45,528 bases of DNA from an uncultured Clostridia bacterium. Its GTDB lineage: Bacteria; Bacillota; Clostridia; Christensenellales; UBA1242. Where the stretch lies: contig CALVTR010000011.1 in NCBI GenBank assembly GCA_944362965.1, forward strand, positions 1 through 45,528, given 5' to 3'. This document shows, piece after piece, positions 30,687-40,100 of this stretch. Each line of letters opens with the position of its first letter. Within the stretch, counting starts at the first letter, position 1. Position numbers and translations under genes: made by a program. Under the pieces are notes generated by a model. It saw only the letters and a list, made by a program, of their open reading frames with translations, did no database searches and was not told the DNA's origin.

Positions 30687-33661
30687 TCTCCAACCTCCTT
30701 ATCATAAAGCGAAGCAAGTTTTTCTCTGTCTTCTTCGTCTAGATATTTTTCCATATCAACTTCGTCAAAGTTGTAGATAGGTGTGCCTTCTTCCAAAAAG
30801 AAACTACTTGTATGATATGTGCAACGATTTGAATAGGCGGTGTTTTCTCTCTCGTCATCCCAGTTGGTGCTTGCAAGAAATGATCTCCCACCAGTCCATG
30901 TCTTTCCCATTTTATCAAACACTTTACAAAGAATCTCAGCTTGCTCCTTAGTCGGTGTTGCAATGGCGAGTTTCTTATCTGATGCAAAAAACTCGTCGAT
31001 AGTGATTTTATATTTTTCGTCTTTTGTAGGCTCATCCAAATATTTTTCCATATCAACATCTTCAAAGTCATAGATAGGTGTGTCTTCTCTCTCATAGTAA
31101 CGGCGACTATCATAAGCGCCCTTGTTTGTGTAAGCTGTATTTTCTCTCTCATCGTTCCAGCAATTCTTGCTAAGATAAGAGTCGCCACTACTCCACTTCT
31201 TACCCATTTTATCAAATACTTTACAAAGAATTTTTGCTTGTTCTTCAGTAGGTGTTGCAATGGCGAGTTTCTCTTCTGATGCAAAAAACTCGTCGATAGT
31301 GATTTTATATTTTTTTGATGGATTAGGTGTAGCTTTTGAAATTTCTTCGTCGTTTTGTGAAACTTTGTCAAGCTCCCAAAGTTCAGCCAATTTTTCCATA
31401 CGTTTTTCATCGTTTCCAGCCCAATATATATCATAAACAGACAAATATTCTGGGTCGCAATATTTGCGTATAAAATCACGACATTCTGCCACCTCATCAA
31501 GCTCCGCATTCAACAAACCCGCCATAGTGGCAAATTTTTCGTTGATATCTCTTGGCAAATCGGCTTGAGTATATCTCTTTGCAACGATATCTTCAACTGA
31601 CAGTGTAGGGTGGTTATAGAAATCAAAAAATTCTTCTGCCCACTCTTCACGCAGTTTTGAAGCTAGTGAAGACTTTAGCAGTGCTTCAACGTCTTTTCCG
31701 GCAAATTTACCATTTTTCAAATCTTCTTCAAAAGCATAAAGAGTGCTTGATATTGAAACCCAACCACGCGGGTCATTTGTCCTTCCGCGACAGCCGTTTT
31801 TGTCAAGGTGAGTTTCGCCAACTTCTGGCTCTTCATAGAAATAGCCTATTTTGTCTATCTTTTCACTGCGTCTTTGTTGTTGATATTTAGAGAATATATA
31901 ACCAATAACAGATGGGTGTATCTTCTCAGGGATTGCATACTCATAAATCCACTCGCCAACTTTTGGCTCCATATCTAAGATGTGGTCAAATCTCTTTTCA
32001 AGTGGTTCAGCCAAATCTTCGGCAACACTTGAGTATTTTTTCTGGTTCCCTGTTGCAACAACAACTGTGTTTGCAGGCAGTTTAAGCCCTTTGCCTGTCT
32101 CAACAAGTTTATTGAGAACAAGAGTATACACAAGTGATTGAACGGCAGGCTTAACATTGAGTAGCTCGTCAAGCAAGATAACAACTTTGCCTTCTGCAGT
32201 TTTAGAGCGCTCATAGATTGTATCAGCAAGTTCATAAAGATTTTGAACATTCTCTTGAATAAGTTTTCTCTCTTCATCTGTTGCGCAAGCAAGAAGTGCC
32301 TGCTTTGCAAAATCGGGTGGTATAGATTGTCCCGTTTGCAAGTTCATAGAACCCACAACTTTTTCGGGGAACATATTGTTTGTAAGTTTAATATAAATTA
32401 AATCTGGATATAACTTTTTAATTCTTTCTGTCTTACCAATCCCTGAAGGTCCACGCAAAAGAACAGATTGTCCTGCGTCAATCCAACTTTTTATCATTTC
32501 GGTATCTGTCATTCTTCTGCGCTCGGTGGCAGGGGTTGTGTCAGGGTTTAACTTTTCAAGCCTGCTTCTTCTGCCTTGTGGCTCTGTGTATTCTGTTTCA
32601 TTTTGATATGTTTCGTTATTGGTTTCAATTTCCGTATTTAATTCCATATCTAATGCCTCCTCTATAAATCCTCTTCCTTTGAGATCATAACCCGTCTCTG
32701 CTTTATACTCGCTGTTTCCATTGCCTTTATCTATCTCTTCATGCAGGTCATAGCCATTAAGATAGGCTCTAATCAAGCTGTTTTGCCACATTGCACCTAC
32801 CATAGTGTTATTTTTTAGAAAAAAGGGTAGTGCTGTGAGAATTGCATCTTCCGTTCTCACATAGATGTCAACGGCACTTCCATTGCCATTTGGATTAAGC
32901 ACTTTTGGAAGGTCGTCCCAATTTTTAATTTTCCATTTAATTGGTTGAACTTCTGCCCAGACAGGAGTTTCGCTTCTTGGAGCTTCTGTCCCATCTTTAA
33001 ATTCAGAGTCAGTGTCATATTTTTGCGAAACAACTCGAACATATTTTTTGCCTTTATATTCAAATTCTTGTTTTGGGCTGTATGTGCCATCTTCATACAA
33101 ATATCCAACATATTCTTTTCCTGTCTTCGTTAAATCACATTTTTGAAAAAGCCTTTCTAATTCGTCGCCATTTTCTGCTTTATCTTGTGGATAGAAGCCA
33201 AATTCGATGGTGTGATATAAAACTTTGTCATCTCTATCTTTAACTGCCTCAATTTTAAATGCTGACAACTTCTTTCGTGCGGAAATTACAGCTAAAAGAT
33301 TTAGGTGTAAAGCAGGGCATAAACCATCAGACTTTAGTGCTAGAGGACTGCGTGCTATATAACCATCAGGCTTAACCTCTACTATACCATATTCAGTTCC
33401 CACAAGTTCACACGAACGTAACTTATATGAAATAGCTCGTCTGTTTTGGAAACCTTTTTTTTCGAAACCAAGACATGCACCATTCATAACGGTGTAATCA
33501 GACGCATAGACGTAGCGGTCTTCATCACTCATATTTTTAACATCGTCAACAGACTCAAGGAACACATAATCTTGGGTGTCAAAATCGGGATTGCCCATTT
33601 TTTGCTTTTTGTCCGTATTTCCAAGACGCGCTTTTACAATAAAATCCTTTAATTTTGCCAT
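30683..33661 (-). CDS. MoxR-type AAA+ ATPase with DUF6273-like N-terminus and duplicated C-terminal domain
   Basis: 992 residues; ATG 33661 with GGAAGGT. Residues ~30-310 include D-G-L-C-P-A-L-H-L-N, E-F-G-F-Y-P-Q and V-Q-P-I-K-W-K-I, text typical of DUF6273/lectin-like modules. Residues ~385-590 are the ATPase: Walker A G-P-S-G-I-G-K-T (404-411), Walker B V-V-I-L-L-D-E-L (493-500), sensor V-V-A-T-G-N (534-539) and a candidate arginine finger K-R-F near 556. Residues 784-877 and 883-976 are two copies of one domain starting K-Y-K-I-T-I-D-E-F-F-A-S. First gene of a three-gene operon with a degenerate AAA and a peptidase-vWA protein. Cellular target unknown; conflict or stress functions are proposed for MoxR-vWA systems. 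Confidence 0.88.
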   Translation of the reverse strand: MAKLKDFIVKARLGNTDKKQKMGNPDFDTQDYVFLESVDDVKNMSDEDRYVYASDYTVMNGACLGFEKKGFQNRRAISYKLRSCELVGTEYGIVEVKPDGYIARSPLALKSDGLCPALHLNLLAVISARKKLSAFKIEAVKDRDDKVLYHTIEFGFYPQDKAENGDELERLFQKCDLTKTGKEYVGYLYEDGTYSPKQEFEYKGKKYVRVVSQKYDTDSEFKDGTEAPRSETPVWAEVQPIKWKIKNWDDLPKVLNPNGNGSAVDIYVRTEDAILTALPFFLKNNTMVGAMWQNSLIRAYLNGYDLHEEIDKGNGNSEYKAETGYDLKGRGFIEEALDMELNTEIETNNETYQNETEYTEPQGRRSRLEKLNPDTTPATERRRMTDTEMIKSWIDAGQSVLLRGPSGIGKTERIKKLYPDLIYIKLTNNMFPEKVVGSMNLQTGQSIPPDFAKQALLACATDEERKLIQENVQNLYELADTIYERSKTAEGKVVILLDELLNVKPAVQSLVYTLVLNKLVETGKGLKLPANTVVVATGNQKKYSSVAEDLAEPLEKRFDHILDMEPKVGEWIYEYAIPEKIHPSVIGYIFSKYQQQRRSEKIDKIGYFYEEPEVGETHLDKNGCRGRTNDPRGWVSISSTLYAFEEDLKNGKFAGKDVEALLKSSLASKLREEWAEEFFDFYNHPTLSVEDIVAKRYTQADLPRDINEKFATMAGLLNAELDEVAECRDFIRKYCDPEYLSVYDIYWAGNDEKRMEKLAELWELDKVSQNDEEISKATPNPSKKYKITIDEFFASEEKLAIATPTEEQAKILCKVFDKMGKKWSSGDSYLSKNCWNDERENTAYTNKGAYDSRRYYEREDTPIYDFEDVDMEKYLDEPTKDEKYKITIDEFFASDKKLAIATPTKEQAEILCKVFDKMGKTWTGGRSFLASTNWDDERENTAYSNRCTYHTSSFFLEEGTPIYNFDEVDMEKYLDEEDREKLASLYDKEVGE
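30734..31312 (-). repeat. Tandem duplication within the MoxR gene
   Basis: Two consecutive ~282-bp segments (31312-31031 and 31015-30734) encode the same ~94-residue domain and remain similar at DNA level, so the duplication is fairly recent. The domain (I-D-E-F-F-A-S..K-L-A-I-A-T-P-T..Q-A..L-C-K-V-F-D-K-M-G) resembles small modules found singly in phage and prophage proteins. Confidence 0.9.
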
Positions 33662-33785
33662 TTCTTACCTTCCCTAATTTATAACAATGATACCACAATA
33701 ATTAAAGAAAGTAAATACTTGATTAAAAAAAATTATTTAATCCCTTTGACTTTTTAAAAAATAATTTTGTCTTGTAATTCAAACA

Positions 33786-33971
33786 AAAAAGGCAACGTCA
33801 AATTGTGACGCACCCTTGCCATGAAATTTCCTAGATTTTTCGGATATTGAGTTTATTTAACAAAAAATATGTTATAGGTAATAAATAATTTTAAAAAATT
33901 ATGTCAAATTGGCTAGCACATAAGCCAAGCCTATAACGTGCTAGTGCCGTGCAATAAGGTTTAAGCTCAAT
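33786..33971 (-). ncRNA. Pseudoknotted, terminator-ended RNA candidate ahead of the MoxR operon
   Basis: Arms ATTGAG/CTCAAT (33846-33851/33966-33971) close a domain. Inside, GTTATAGG (33871-33878) pairs with CCTATAAC (33930-33937) and CTAGCAC (33913-33919) with GTGCTAG (33938-33944); the order a-b-a'-b' makes a pseudoknot with two perfect contiguous helices. TTGGCT/AGCCAA (33909-33914/33923-33928) is an alternative hairpin. On the minus strand the stretch ends in GGCAA..CGTCA/TGACG..TTGCC (33792-33821) and a T-run, a terminator. It follows the stop of the gene at 33972 directly, so it is either an elaborate 3' UTR or an independent small RNA. Confidence 0.55.
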
Positions 33972-34730
33972 TTAAAAAACTATATCGTCAGCATTTTGGG
34001 ATGTCTCTGTTATTTTGCCGAATTGTAATAATCTGCTTCTTATAGCATTCACGCTTCTATCATGATTTTTGGCAATGACATCTAAGGGCAGCGTATTATT
34101 AAATTCTTCAAGAAGCACATTATCTTCTTCTGAAGTCCACTTTTGACCACGCTTCTTATATTGTGGCTTTTCTAACTTTTTTGCCCTTGTTTTTTCTATA
34201 ATTTCGTCATAATTTTTTCGAACTTGAAACGAGTTTGAATTAATATCATCTTTCCTTAAAACAAAGGCGGCTAAATTCATTATAATTTGTTTTAACTCTT
34301 CCGAAGGCGTAAATAATATCTCTCCAGTTATAGGGTCAACGCCTTTTGAAAGAGTAATAAGGGTGTCAAACCTTGACATGTTTATTCTGTAGTAATCTTT
34401 TTCTTTTTTCGGCTTTGATTTCAAAGTCATGTCAAATTTTTTAAAAAATTCATCGGTAATTTTCACTTGAGCTTGGTATTTATCAGAATCTTTAATATCA
34501 AAATCTCTAAGGTTTTCCCAAGTTTTGAACTTTATTTTGATACAATCATTATCTCTAACAAAATAAAACCTTAAATATTCTGTTGAAATCCCCACTCCAA
34601 CAAAATTATTCTTTCTAAATTGAAATTGAACCTTAGGCTCTAGGCTACTTGCAATTTCAAAAAGTTTTATTATCAATTCTGTCTCTTGATCATTCGTTTT
34701 CAAAAAAGACTTTATTTCCGCATCCACCAT
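33972..34730 (-). CDS. Hypothetical protein with C-terminal SANT/Myb-like HTH
   Basis: About 252 residues from ATG 34730 (preceded by GGGGTTT; an ATG four codons upstream at 34742 is weaker). The first ~180 residues are mixed alpha/beta with no motif I recognise (F-Q-F-R-K-N-N-F-V-G-V-G-I, K-F-K-T-W-E-N-L-R). The last 60 hold a Myb/SANT-like helix-turn-helix: K-W-T-S-E-E-D-N-V-L-L-E-E-F then A-K-N-H-D-R-S-V-N-A-I-R-S-R-L-L, as in many phage and defence-associated proteins. It may bind DNA. It lies at the border of the restriction island, divergent from the hsd remnant. Confidence 0.75.
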   Translation of the reverse strand: MVDAEIKSFLKTNDQETELIIKLFEIASSLEPKVQFQFRKNNFVGVGISTEYLRFYFVRDNDCIKIKFKTWENLRDFDIKDSDKYQAQVKITDEFFKKFDMTLKSKPKKEKDYYRINMSRFDTLITLSKGVDPITGEILFTPSEELKQIIMNLAAFVLRKDDINSNSFQVRKNYDEIIEKTRAKKLEKPQYKKRGQKWTSEEDNVLLEEFNNTLPLDVIAKNHDRSVNAIRSRLLQFGKITETSQNADDIVF

Positions 34731-34913
34731 ATTAAACCCCATTTATCATTTGACATATTGTAACATAAAACTTTAATTTCCTAAACAAAATTTGATAAAA
34801 TATGCTAATTTTTTGGTCTTAAGGTTTACTTCTTTGACTTTTTGTAAAAAATTAGATAATTTTGTAAATAATCAAACGAATCAACAGCGAAAAAATCTAA
34901 AACAGAGCAATTA

Positions 34914-35198
34914 TTAAAAGTGACAAATAACAACAAGTTAAGCGATGAAAATATTGAAAACATTTTAAAAATTTTTACTGAAAGAAAAGAAAAAATTCCA
35001 CATATTTCAAAACTTGTTTCAAATAAAGAAATTGCTGAAAATAACTATAATCTTTCAGTTTCTACATATGTGGAAAAAGAAGACACAAGAGAAAAAATTG
35101 ATATTAAAGCTTTAAACGCACAGATTAAAGAAATTGTTGCAAAAGAAGAAATTCTGCGAAAAAAGATTGATGAAATTATTGAGGATATTGGAGAGTGA
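34914..35198 (+). pseudogene. hsdM: C-terminal remnant of type I methyltransferase subunit HsdM
   Basis: About 94 codons with no ribosome-binding site (the GTG at 34920 is unconvincing). The text N-K-L-S-D-E-N-I-E-N-I-L-K-I-F-T-E-R-K, then I-A-E-N-N-Y-N-L-S-V-S-T-Y-V and the coiled tail A-L-N-A-Q-I-K-E-I-V is the normal C-terminal end of HsdM. The ~400 residues before it, including the SAM-binding and NPPF motifs, are missing; a stop codon lies in frame at 34869 and the sequence before that is unrelated. The methylase therefore cannot work. The stop overlaps the next gene (GTGA), as in an intact operon. Confidence 0.85.
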
Positions 35199-36088
35199 AA
35201 AGAGGAGAAAAAGAAAACTTTGCATTAAACAAAATTAGAGAGTTTTTGTTTTGTGGCATGTTGAGCATACCTAATAAGTGGAATGGGAAAACAGCTTTTG
35301 AATGCTCGGTTGACGAATTTAATAATAACTACTATAACTATATTAATAATAAAGGTAATTTTTATGGATTAAACAATTATGATTTAATAGAAATATTAAA
35401 TGCAATAAGAACTGCAAAAGAAAACACAAATTTAAGCAAGTTTCCAGATTTCTTGCTAGAAAACGGATTTATTGAGCACTTTCAAATTACGGCATCAAAA
35501 GAAAATCGCAAAGGGGCAGCTGAAAAAATTGATTTAGCTATGTTTAACAATAAGATAGAGAACGAGGTTAATGAATTTTATACATATTGTGATGAAACGC
35601 CATCTCACAATCAAATTCGCTCAAAAGAATGGGTGCGTGATAATTTGCCAGAATATAGTTATGAAAATTTAAAGTTTTCTTTTATATCAAATTTTGAAAA
35701 ACATTTAAGAAGTTTAGAGAAGTATAACGGTAAAAAAGATTTGTCAGTTTTCTTAATTGAAAATGAAGAAGTGAATCTTGAAATGTATGAAAACAAGCAT
35801 ATTGATACGAAAAAACCAAATTTTGTTCAACAAGAACATTTTATAAGATATATGTTGAGTCGAGATAAAAATATGTTAAATTATATTTATAATGTTAAAG
35901 ACAAAATTAAATATATTATATATTTTTATGAAGAAAATTTTGAAATAATAAAAGTGGAGAATATTCCAGATATATGTAAGTATTTAAAGAATGATTATTT
36001 AATTGTACCCAGAAGTATTATTGAAATACATAAAATATCAAATACATCGATAAGGTTTAATTTAAGGAGCGAAGATGAACAAAATTGA
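35195..36088 (+). CDS. Unknown protein inserted between hsdM and hsdS
   Basis: 297 residues, GTG start overlapping the hsdM stop by 4 bases; its end overlaps hsdS by 14 bases. Asn/Lys/Glu-rich, no membrane segment, no recognised catalytic motif. Features seen: an N-terminal helical half (F-A-L-N-K-I-R-E-F-L-F-C-G-M-L) and a C-terminal half with Y-I-I-Y-F-Y-E-E-N-F-E-I-I-K strands. Tight coupling to both hsd genes suggests an accessory of the restriction system, such as a specificity or anti-restriction modulator; function is unknown. Confidence 0.75.
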   Translation: MKRGEKENFALNKIREFLFCGMLSIPNKWNGKTAFECSVDEFNNNYYNYINNKGNFYGLNNYDLIEILNAIRTAKENTNLSKFPDFLLENGFIEHFQITASKENRKGAAEKIDLAMFNNKIENEVNEFYTYCDETPSHNQIRSKEWVRDNLPEYSYENLKFSFISNFEKHLRSLEKYNGKKDLSVFLIENEEVNLEMYENKHIDTKKPNFVQQEHFIRYMLSRDKNMLNYIYNVKDKIKYIIYFYEENFEIIKVENIPDICKYLKNDYLIVPRSIIEIHKISNTSIRFNLRSEDEQN

Positions 36089-36665
36089 AGAATTGATTAA
36101 AAAATTATGTCCTGATGGGGTAGAGTATAAGACAATTGGTGATGTTTGTGATATTTCACGAGGCATTGTAATATCAAAAGAATATATTAGAGAAAATGCT
36201 GGAGAATATCCAGTTTATTCTTCACAAACAGAAAACAACGGGGAATTAGGGAAAATTTCCACTTTTATGTATGATGGTGAATATTTAACTTGGACTACTG
36301 ATGGTGCAAATGCGGGTTCTGTATTTTATAGAAATGGTAAATTTAGCATTACAAATGTATGTGGATTATTAAAAGTAAAAGTTAGTAATCTTTTGCCAAG
36401 ATTTTTATACTTTGTTTTGCAAACTGCCACAGAACCATATGTAAATAAAGGTATGGGAAATGCTAAACTGATGAGTAATACTATGGCAATTATAGAAGTT
36501 CCAGTTCCGCCTTTGGAAATTCAAAGGGAAATTGTCCAAATATTGGACAATTTCACAGAACTTACGGCAGAACTTACGGCAGAACTTACGGCAGAACTTA
36601 CAGCAAGAAAACAACAATACGAATATTATAGAGATAAATTATTAAATTTCAAGAGAAAAAATTAA
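36075..36665 (+). CDS. hsdS: Half-size type I specificity subunit HsdS (one TRD)
   Basis: 196 residues, about half the normal HsdS. It starts M-N-K-I-E-E-L-I-K-K-L-C-P-D-G-V-E-Y-K, the usual beginning of a target-recognition domain, followed by one TRD (~20-150, with G-N-A-K-L-M-S) and one conserved helical spacer (P-L-E-I-Q-R-E-I-V..L-D-N-F-T) that contains four T-A-E-L-type tetrads before A-R-K-Q-Q-Y-E-Y-Y-R-D-K-L-L. A second TRD is absent. Half-subunits of known systems dimerise and recognise palindromic sites. AGGAGCG precedes ATG 36075. With HsdM deleted, DNA recognition may persist without methylation. Confidence 0.9.
   Translation: MNKIEELIKKLCPDGVEYKTIGDVCDISRGIVISKEYIRENAGEYPVYSSQTENNGELGKISTFMYDGEYLTWTTDGANAGSVFYRNGKFSITNVCGLLKVKVSNLLPRFLYFVLQTATEPYVNKGMGNAKLMSNTMAIIEVPVPPLEIQREIVQILDNFTELTAELTAELTAELTARKQQYEYYRDKLLNFKRKN
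36556..36603 (+). repeat. Four 12-bp tandem repeats encoding TAEL tetrads in hsdS
   Basis: Four copies of CAGAACTTACGG (the last ends CAG) run in frame without interruption. In EcoR124-family enzymes two versus three copies of the same TAEL repeat change the spacer length of the recognised site, so this is a phase- or specificity-variable tract that can slip by whole codons. Confidence 0.95.
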
Positions 36666-36680
36666 AAGGGAATAAGAATA

Positions 36681-37148
36681 TTGAATATTTTAGGTGAAGA
36701 ATTAGAAAATAGAACTGTTTTAGAAATAGGAAAATTTACAATTTTATGGGCTGAATTTGAGAAAAATTACTTCAATAATAATTGTGACGCAAATAAAATT
36801 TGGGAATTTTCTTTAACCCATAGTGTTGATAATAAAATTTTAAAAGATTTTTCAAAAGAGTTACATGGTAGGACTGAGTATTTTAATGAAGATATTGAAA
36901 CATATACTAATTTTAATTTAATCCCACAAAATGCCCATAGACCAAAAGCAGAATATATAAAAATTATGCGAGATTTTATAAATTTAGATGAGTTGGTAAA
37001 TAGTGATTGGATTTGCGGTGCATTGCTATGTATTTATAGGATAAGAAATAATTTGTTACATGGGTTAAAAGAATTATCTGAACTAAATGGACAAATAGAA
37101 TTATTTAAATCTATGAATAGCGTGTTAGAAAACATAAGGAGGAAGTAA
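36681..37148 (+). CDS. HEPN-like protein between hsdS and hsdR
   Basis: 155 residues, likely TTG start at 36681 (weak AAGGG). Largely helical. The segment Y-R-I-R-N-N-L-L-H-G (residues ~119-128) matches the HEPN ribonuclease motif R-N-x-x-x-H (R122 to H127) in its typical 'RNNLxHG' form, and resembles HEPN proteins of the pEK499_p136 type. HEPN proteins act as RNA-cleaving toxins or effectors in defence loci. The stop is directly followed by the hsdR start, so they are co-expressed. Activity is inferred from motif only. Confidence 0.7.
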   Translation: MNILGEELENRTVLEIGKFTILWAEFEKNYFNNNCDANKIWEFSLTHSVDNKILKDFSKELHGRTEYFNEDIETYTNFNLIPQNAHRPKAEYIKIMRDFINLDELVNSDWICGALLCIYRIRNNLLHGLKELSELNGQIELFKSMNSVLENIRRK

Positions 37149-40100
37149 ATGAGTTTTTACAATATCGTTGCAAAATCTAGTGAAAGCACAGTTGTAACTG
37201 AATATAAATCAGAAAAGGTCCGTTCAGATGCGTATCAAGGCGAAGAAGAACTTGAGCAAGAATTTATTAAGCTTTTAAAAGAGCAAAGCTATGAATATTT
37301 ACCAATTAAGTCTGAAAAAGATTTAATTCTTAATTTGCGTGCCAAGTTAGAAGAATTAAACAATCTAAACTTTACAGACAAAGAATGGGAACGCTTTTTT
37401 ACTGAGAACCTTGCGAATTCTAATGAAGGCATTGTAGAAAAAACAAGCAAAATTCAAGAACAAAGCCGTATCAGTTTTAAAATGGATGATGGTCTAACAA
37501 AAAATATAAAATTGATAGACAAAGACAATATCCATGAGAACAAACTTCAAGTTATAAATCAATATGTTAATAACGAAGGGTTGCACGACAATAGATATGA
37601 TGTAACGGTGTTAGTAAATGGCCTCCCACTTGTTCATATTGAATTGAAGCGAAGGGGAGTTGCAATTCGTGAAGCATTTAACCAAATAGACAGATATCAA
37701 AGGGAAAGTTTTTGGGCATCAACAGGGCTTTTTGAATATGTGCAGATTTTTGTTATATCTAATGGAACAAACACAAAATATTATTCTAACAGCACAAGAT
37801 ATAATCATATTAAAGATAGCAATTCACAAAGCAGTAGAAAAGAAAAGACGAGTAATAGTTTTGAATTTACTTCTTTTTGGGCGGACGGTAATAACAAAAT
37901 TATTCCTGATTTAATTGATTTTACAAAAACATTTTTTTCAAAGCACACACTTCTTAATATCTTAACTAGATATTGTGTTTTTACTTCTGAAAAAATGTTG
38001 CTTGTTATGCGGCCATATCAAATTGTTGCGACAGAACGAATAATCAATCGCATTGAAATTAGTAACAACTACAAAACTTATGGAACAGTTAGGGCTGGTG
38101 GTTATATTTGGCATACAACAGGCAGTGGGAAAACGCTTACATCATTCAAAACAGCACAACTAGCAACGAAGTTACCTTATATTGATAAAGTTTTGTTCGT
38201 TGTTGATAGAAAGGACCTTGACTATCAAACAATGAAAGAATATGACCGTTTTGAAAAGGGAGCAGCAAACAGTAACACTTCAACTGCAGTTTTAAAAAAA
38301 CAACTTGAAAATCCAAATGCAAGAATTATAATCACAACAATTCAAAAATTAGATGCTTTTATTAAAAAATATAAAGAACATGAAGTATTTAATAAACATG
38401 TTGTTATAATTTTTGACGAGTGTCATCGTTCACAATTTGGGGATATGCATGTGGCCATTGTAAGGTCATTTAAAAAGTATCACTTGTTTGGCTTTACAGG
38501 AACTCCTATTTTTGCTGTAAATGCAATTAACGGAAATAAGTATATTGATCTAAAAACAACAGAGCAGGCATTTGGAGATAAATTACATACATATACAATT
38601 GTTGATGCAATTAACGATAAAAATGTTTTGCCTTTCCGTGTTGATTATATAAAAACAATGGACAAAGAGCCAGATATCGATGATAAACAAGTTGCAGATA
38701 TTGATAGGGAAAGAGCGTTTTTAGCACCACAGAGAATTAAGCTTGTTACAGATTATATTCTTACTCATTTTAATCAAAAAACTTATAGAAATGAAAAAAG
38801 TTATTTTTATAATAGTTTAATAAATATTTCAGAAGTTGCTAGTTCAAAAGATAAGAACAAAGTAGACGAAGTAAAACAAAAATTAAGATTAAGTGGTTTT
38901 AACTCTATATTCTGCGTGTCTTCTGTGGAAGCAGCAAAACTTTATTATACAGAATTTAAGCGGCAGATGGCAGAATATCCGTCTAAAAAATTAAAGATAG
39001 CAACAATTTATAGTTATGGAGCAAATGAAGAAGTTGATGATTCACTACTAAATGAAGAAAATAGTGAAGATACTTCAAATCTTGATAAATCTTCTCGTGA
39101 TTTTTTGGAAGATGCAATTAAAGATTATAATAAGATGTTTAAGACAAACTATGATACTTCTAGTGATAAATTCCAAAACTATTATAAAGATGTATCACTT
39201 CGTATGAAAAATAAAGAGATTGATCTTTTGATTGTTGTCAATATGTTTCTTACTGGTTTTGATGCTACAACACTCAATACATTGTGGGTAGATAAAAATC
39301 TAAAACAGCACGGTCTTATTCAGGCATTTTCAAGAACCAACCGAATACTTAATTCAATAAAAACATTTGGTAATATAGTTTGTTTTAGAAATTTGCAAAA
39401 GCGAACTGATGATGCTGTTGCTTTATTTGGGGATAAAGAAGCGGGTGGTATTTGCTTGCTTAAAGGTTATAAAGATTATTATAATGGTTACAAAGATGAT
39501 AAAGGGAATTATAGACCAGGCTATGTTGATTTAATTCAAGAACTTGAAACTAAATATCCTTTAAGCGAACCACAAATTTATGGAGAAAAAGCACAAAAAG
39601 ATTTCATTGGTCTATTTGGTTCTATTCTTCGTATGAGAAATTTATTATCTTCATTTGACGAGTTTGTAGGTAATGAAATTTTGTCCGAAGGTCAGATGCA
39701 AGATTATTTAAGCAGATATAATGACCTTTATTTAGAGTGGAAAAAGTATAGGGAAGAGCATACAAAAGAAAATATAAATGATGATGTCATTTTTGAAGTT
39801 GAACTTATTAAACAAGTAGAAATAAACATTGATTATATTTTACTATTAGTTAAAAAATATCATGATAGCCACTGCGAAGATAAAGAAGTGCTAATTTCAA
39901 TTAATAGAGCCATTGATTCAAGTTTGGAACTTAGAAGTAAGAAAGCACTTATTGAAACATTCATTGCAGGAATAAATGATGTTGATGATGTTATGCTTGA
40001 GTGGAAAAATTTTGTTGCAAAGCAAAAAGAACTTGAACTAAAGACGATTATTGCTGAAATGCAATTAAAAGAAAAAGAAACTCGTAAATTTATGGAATAC

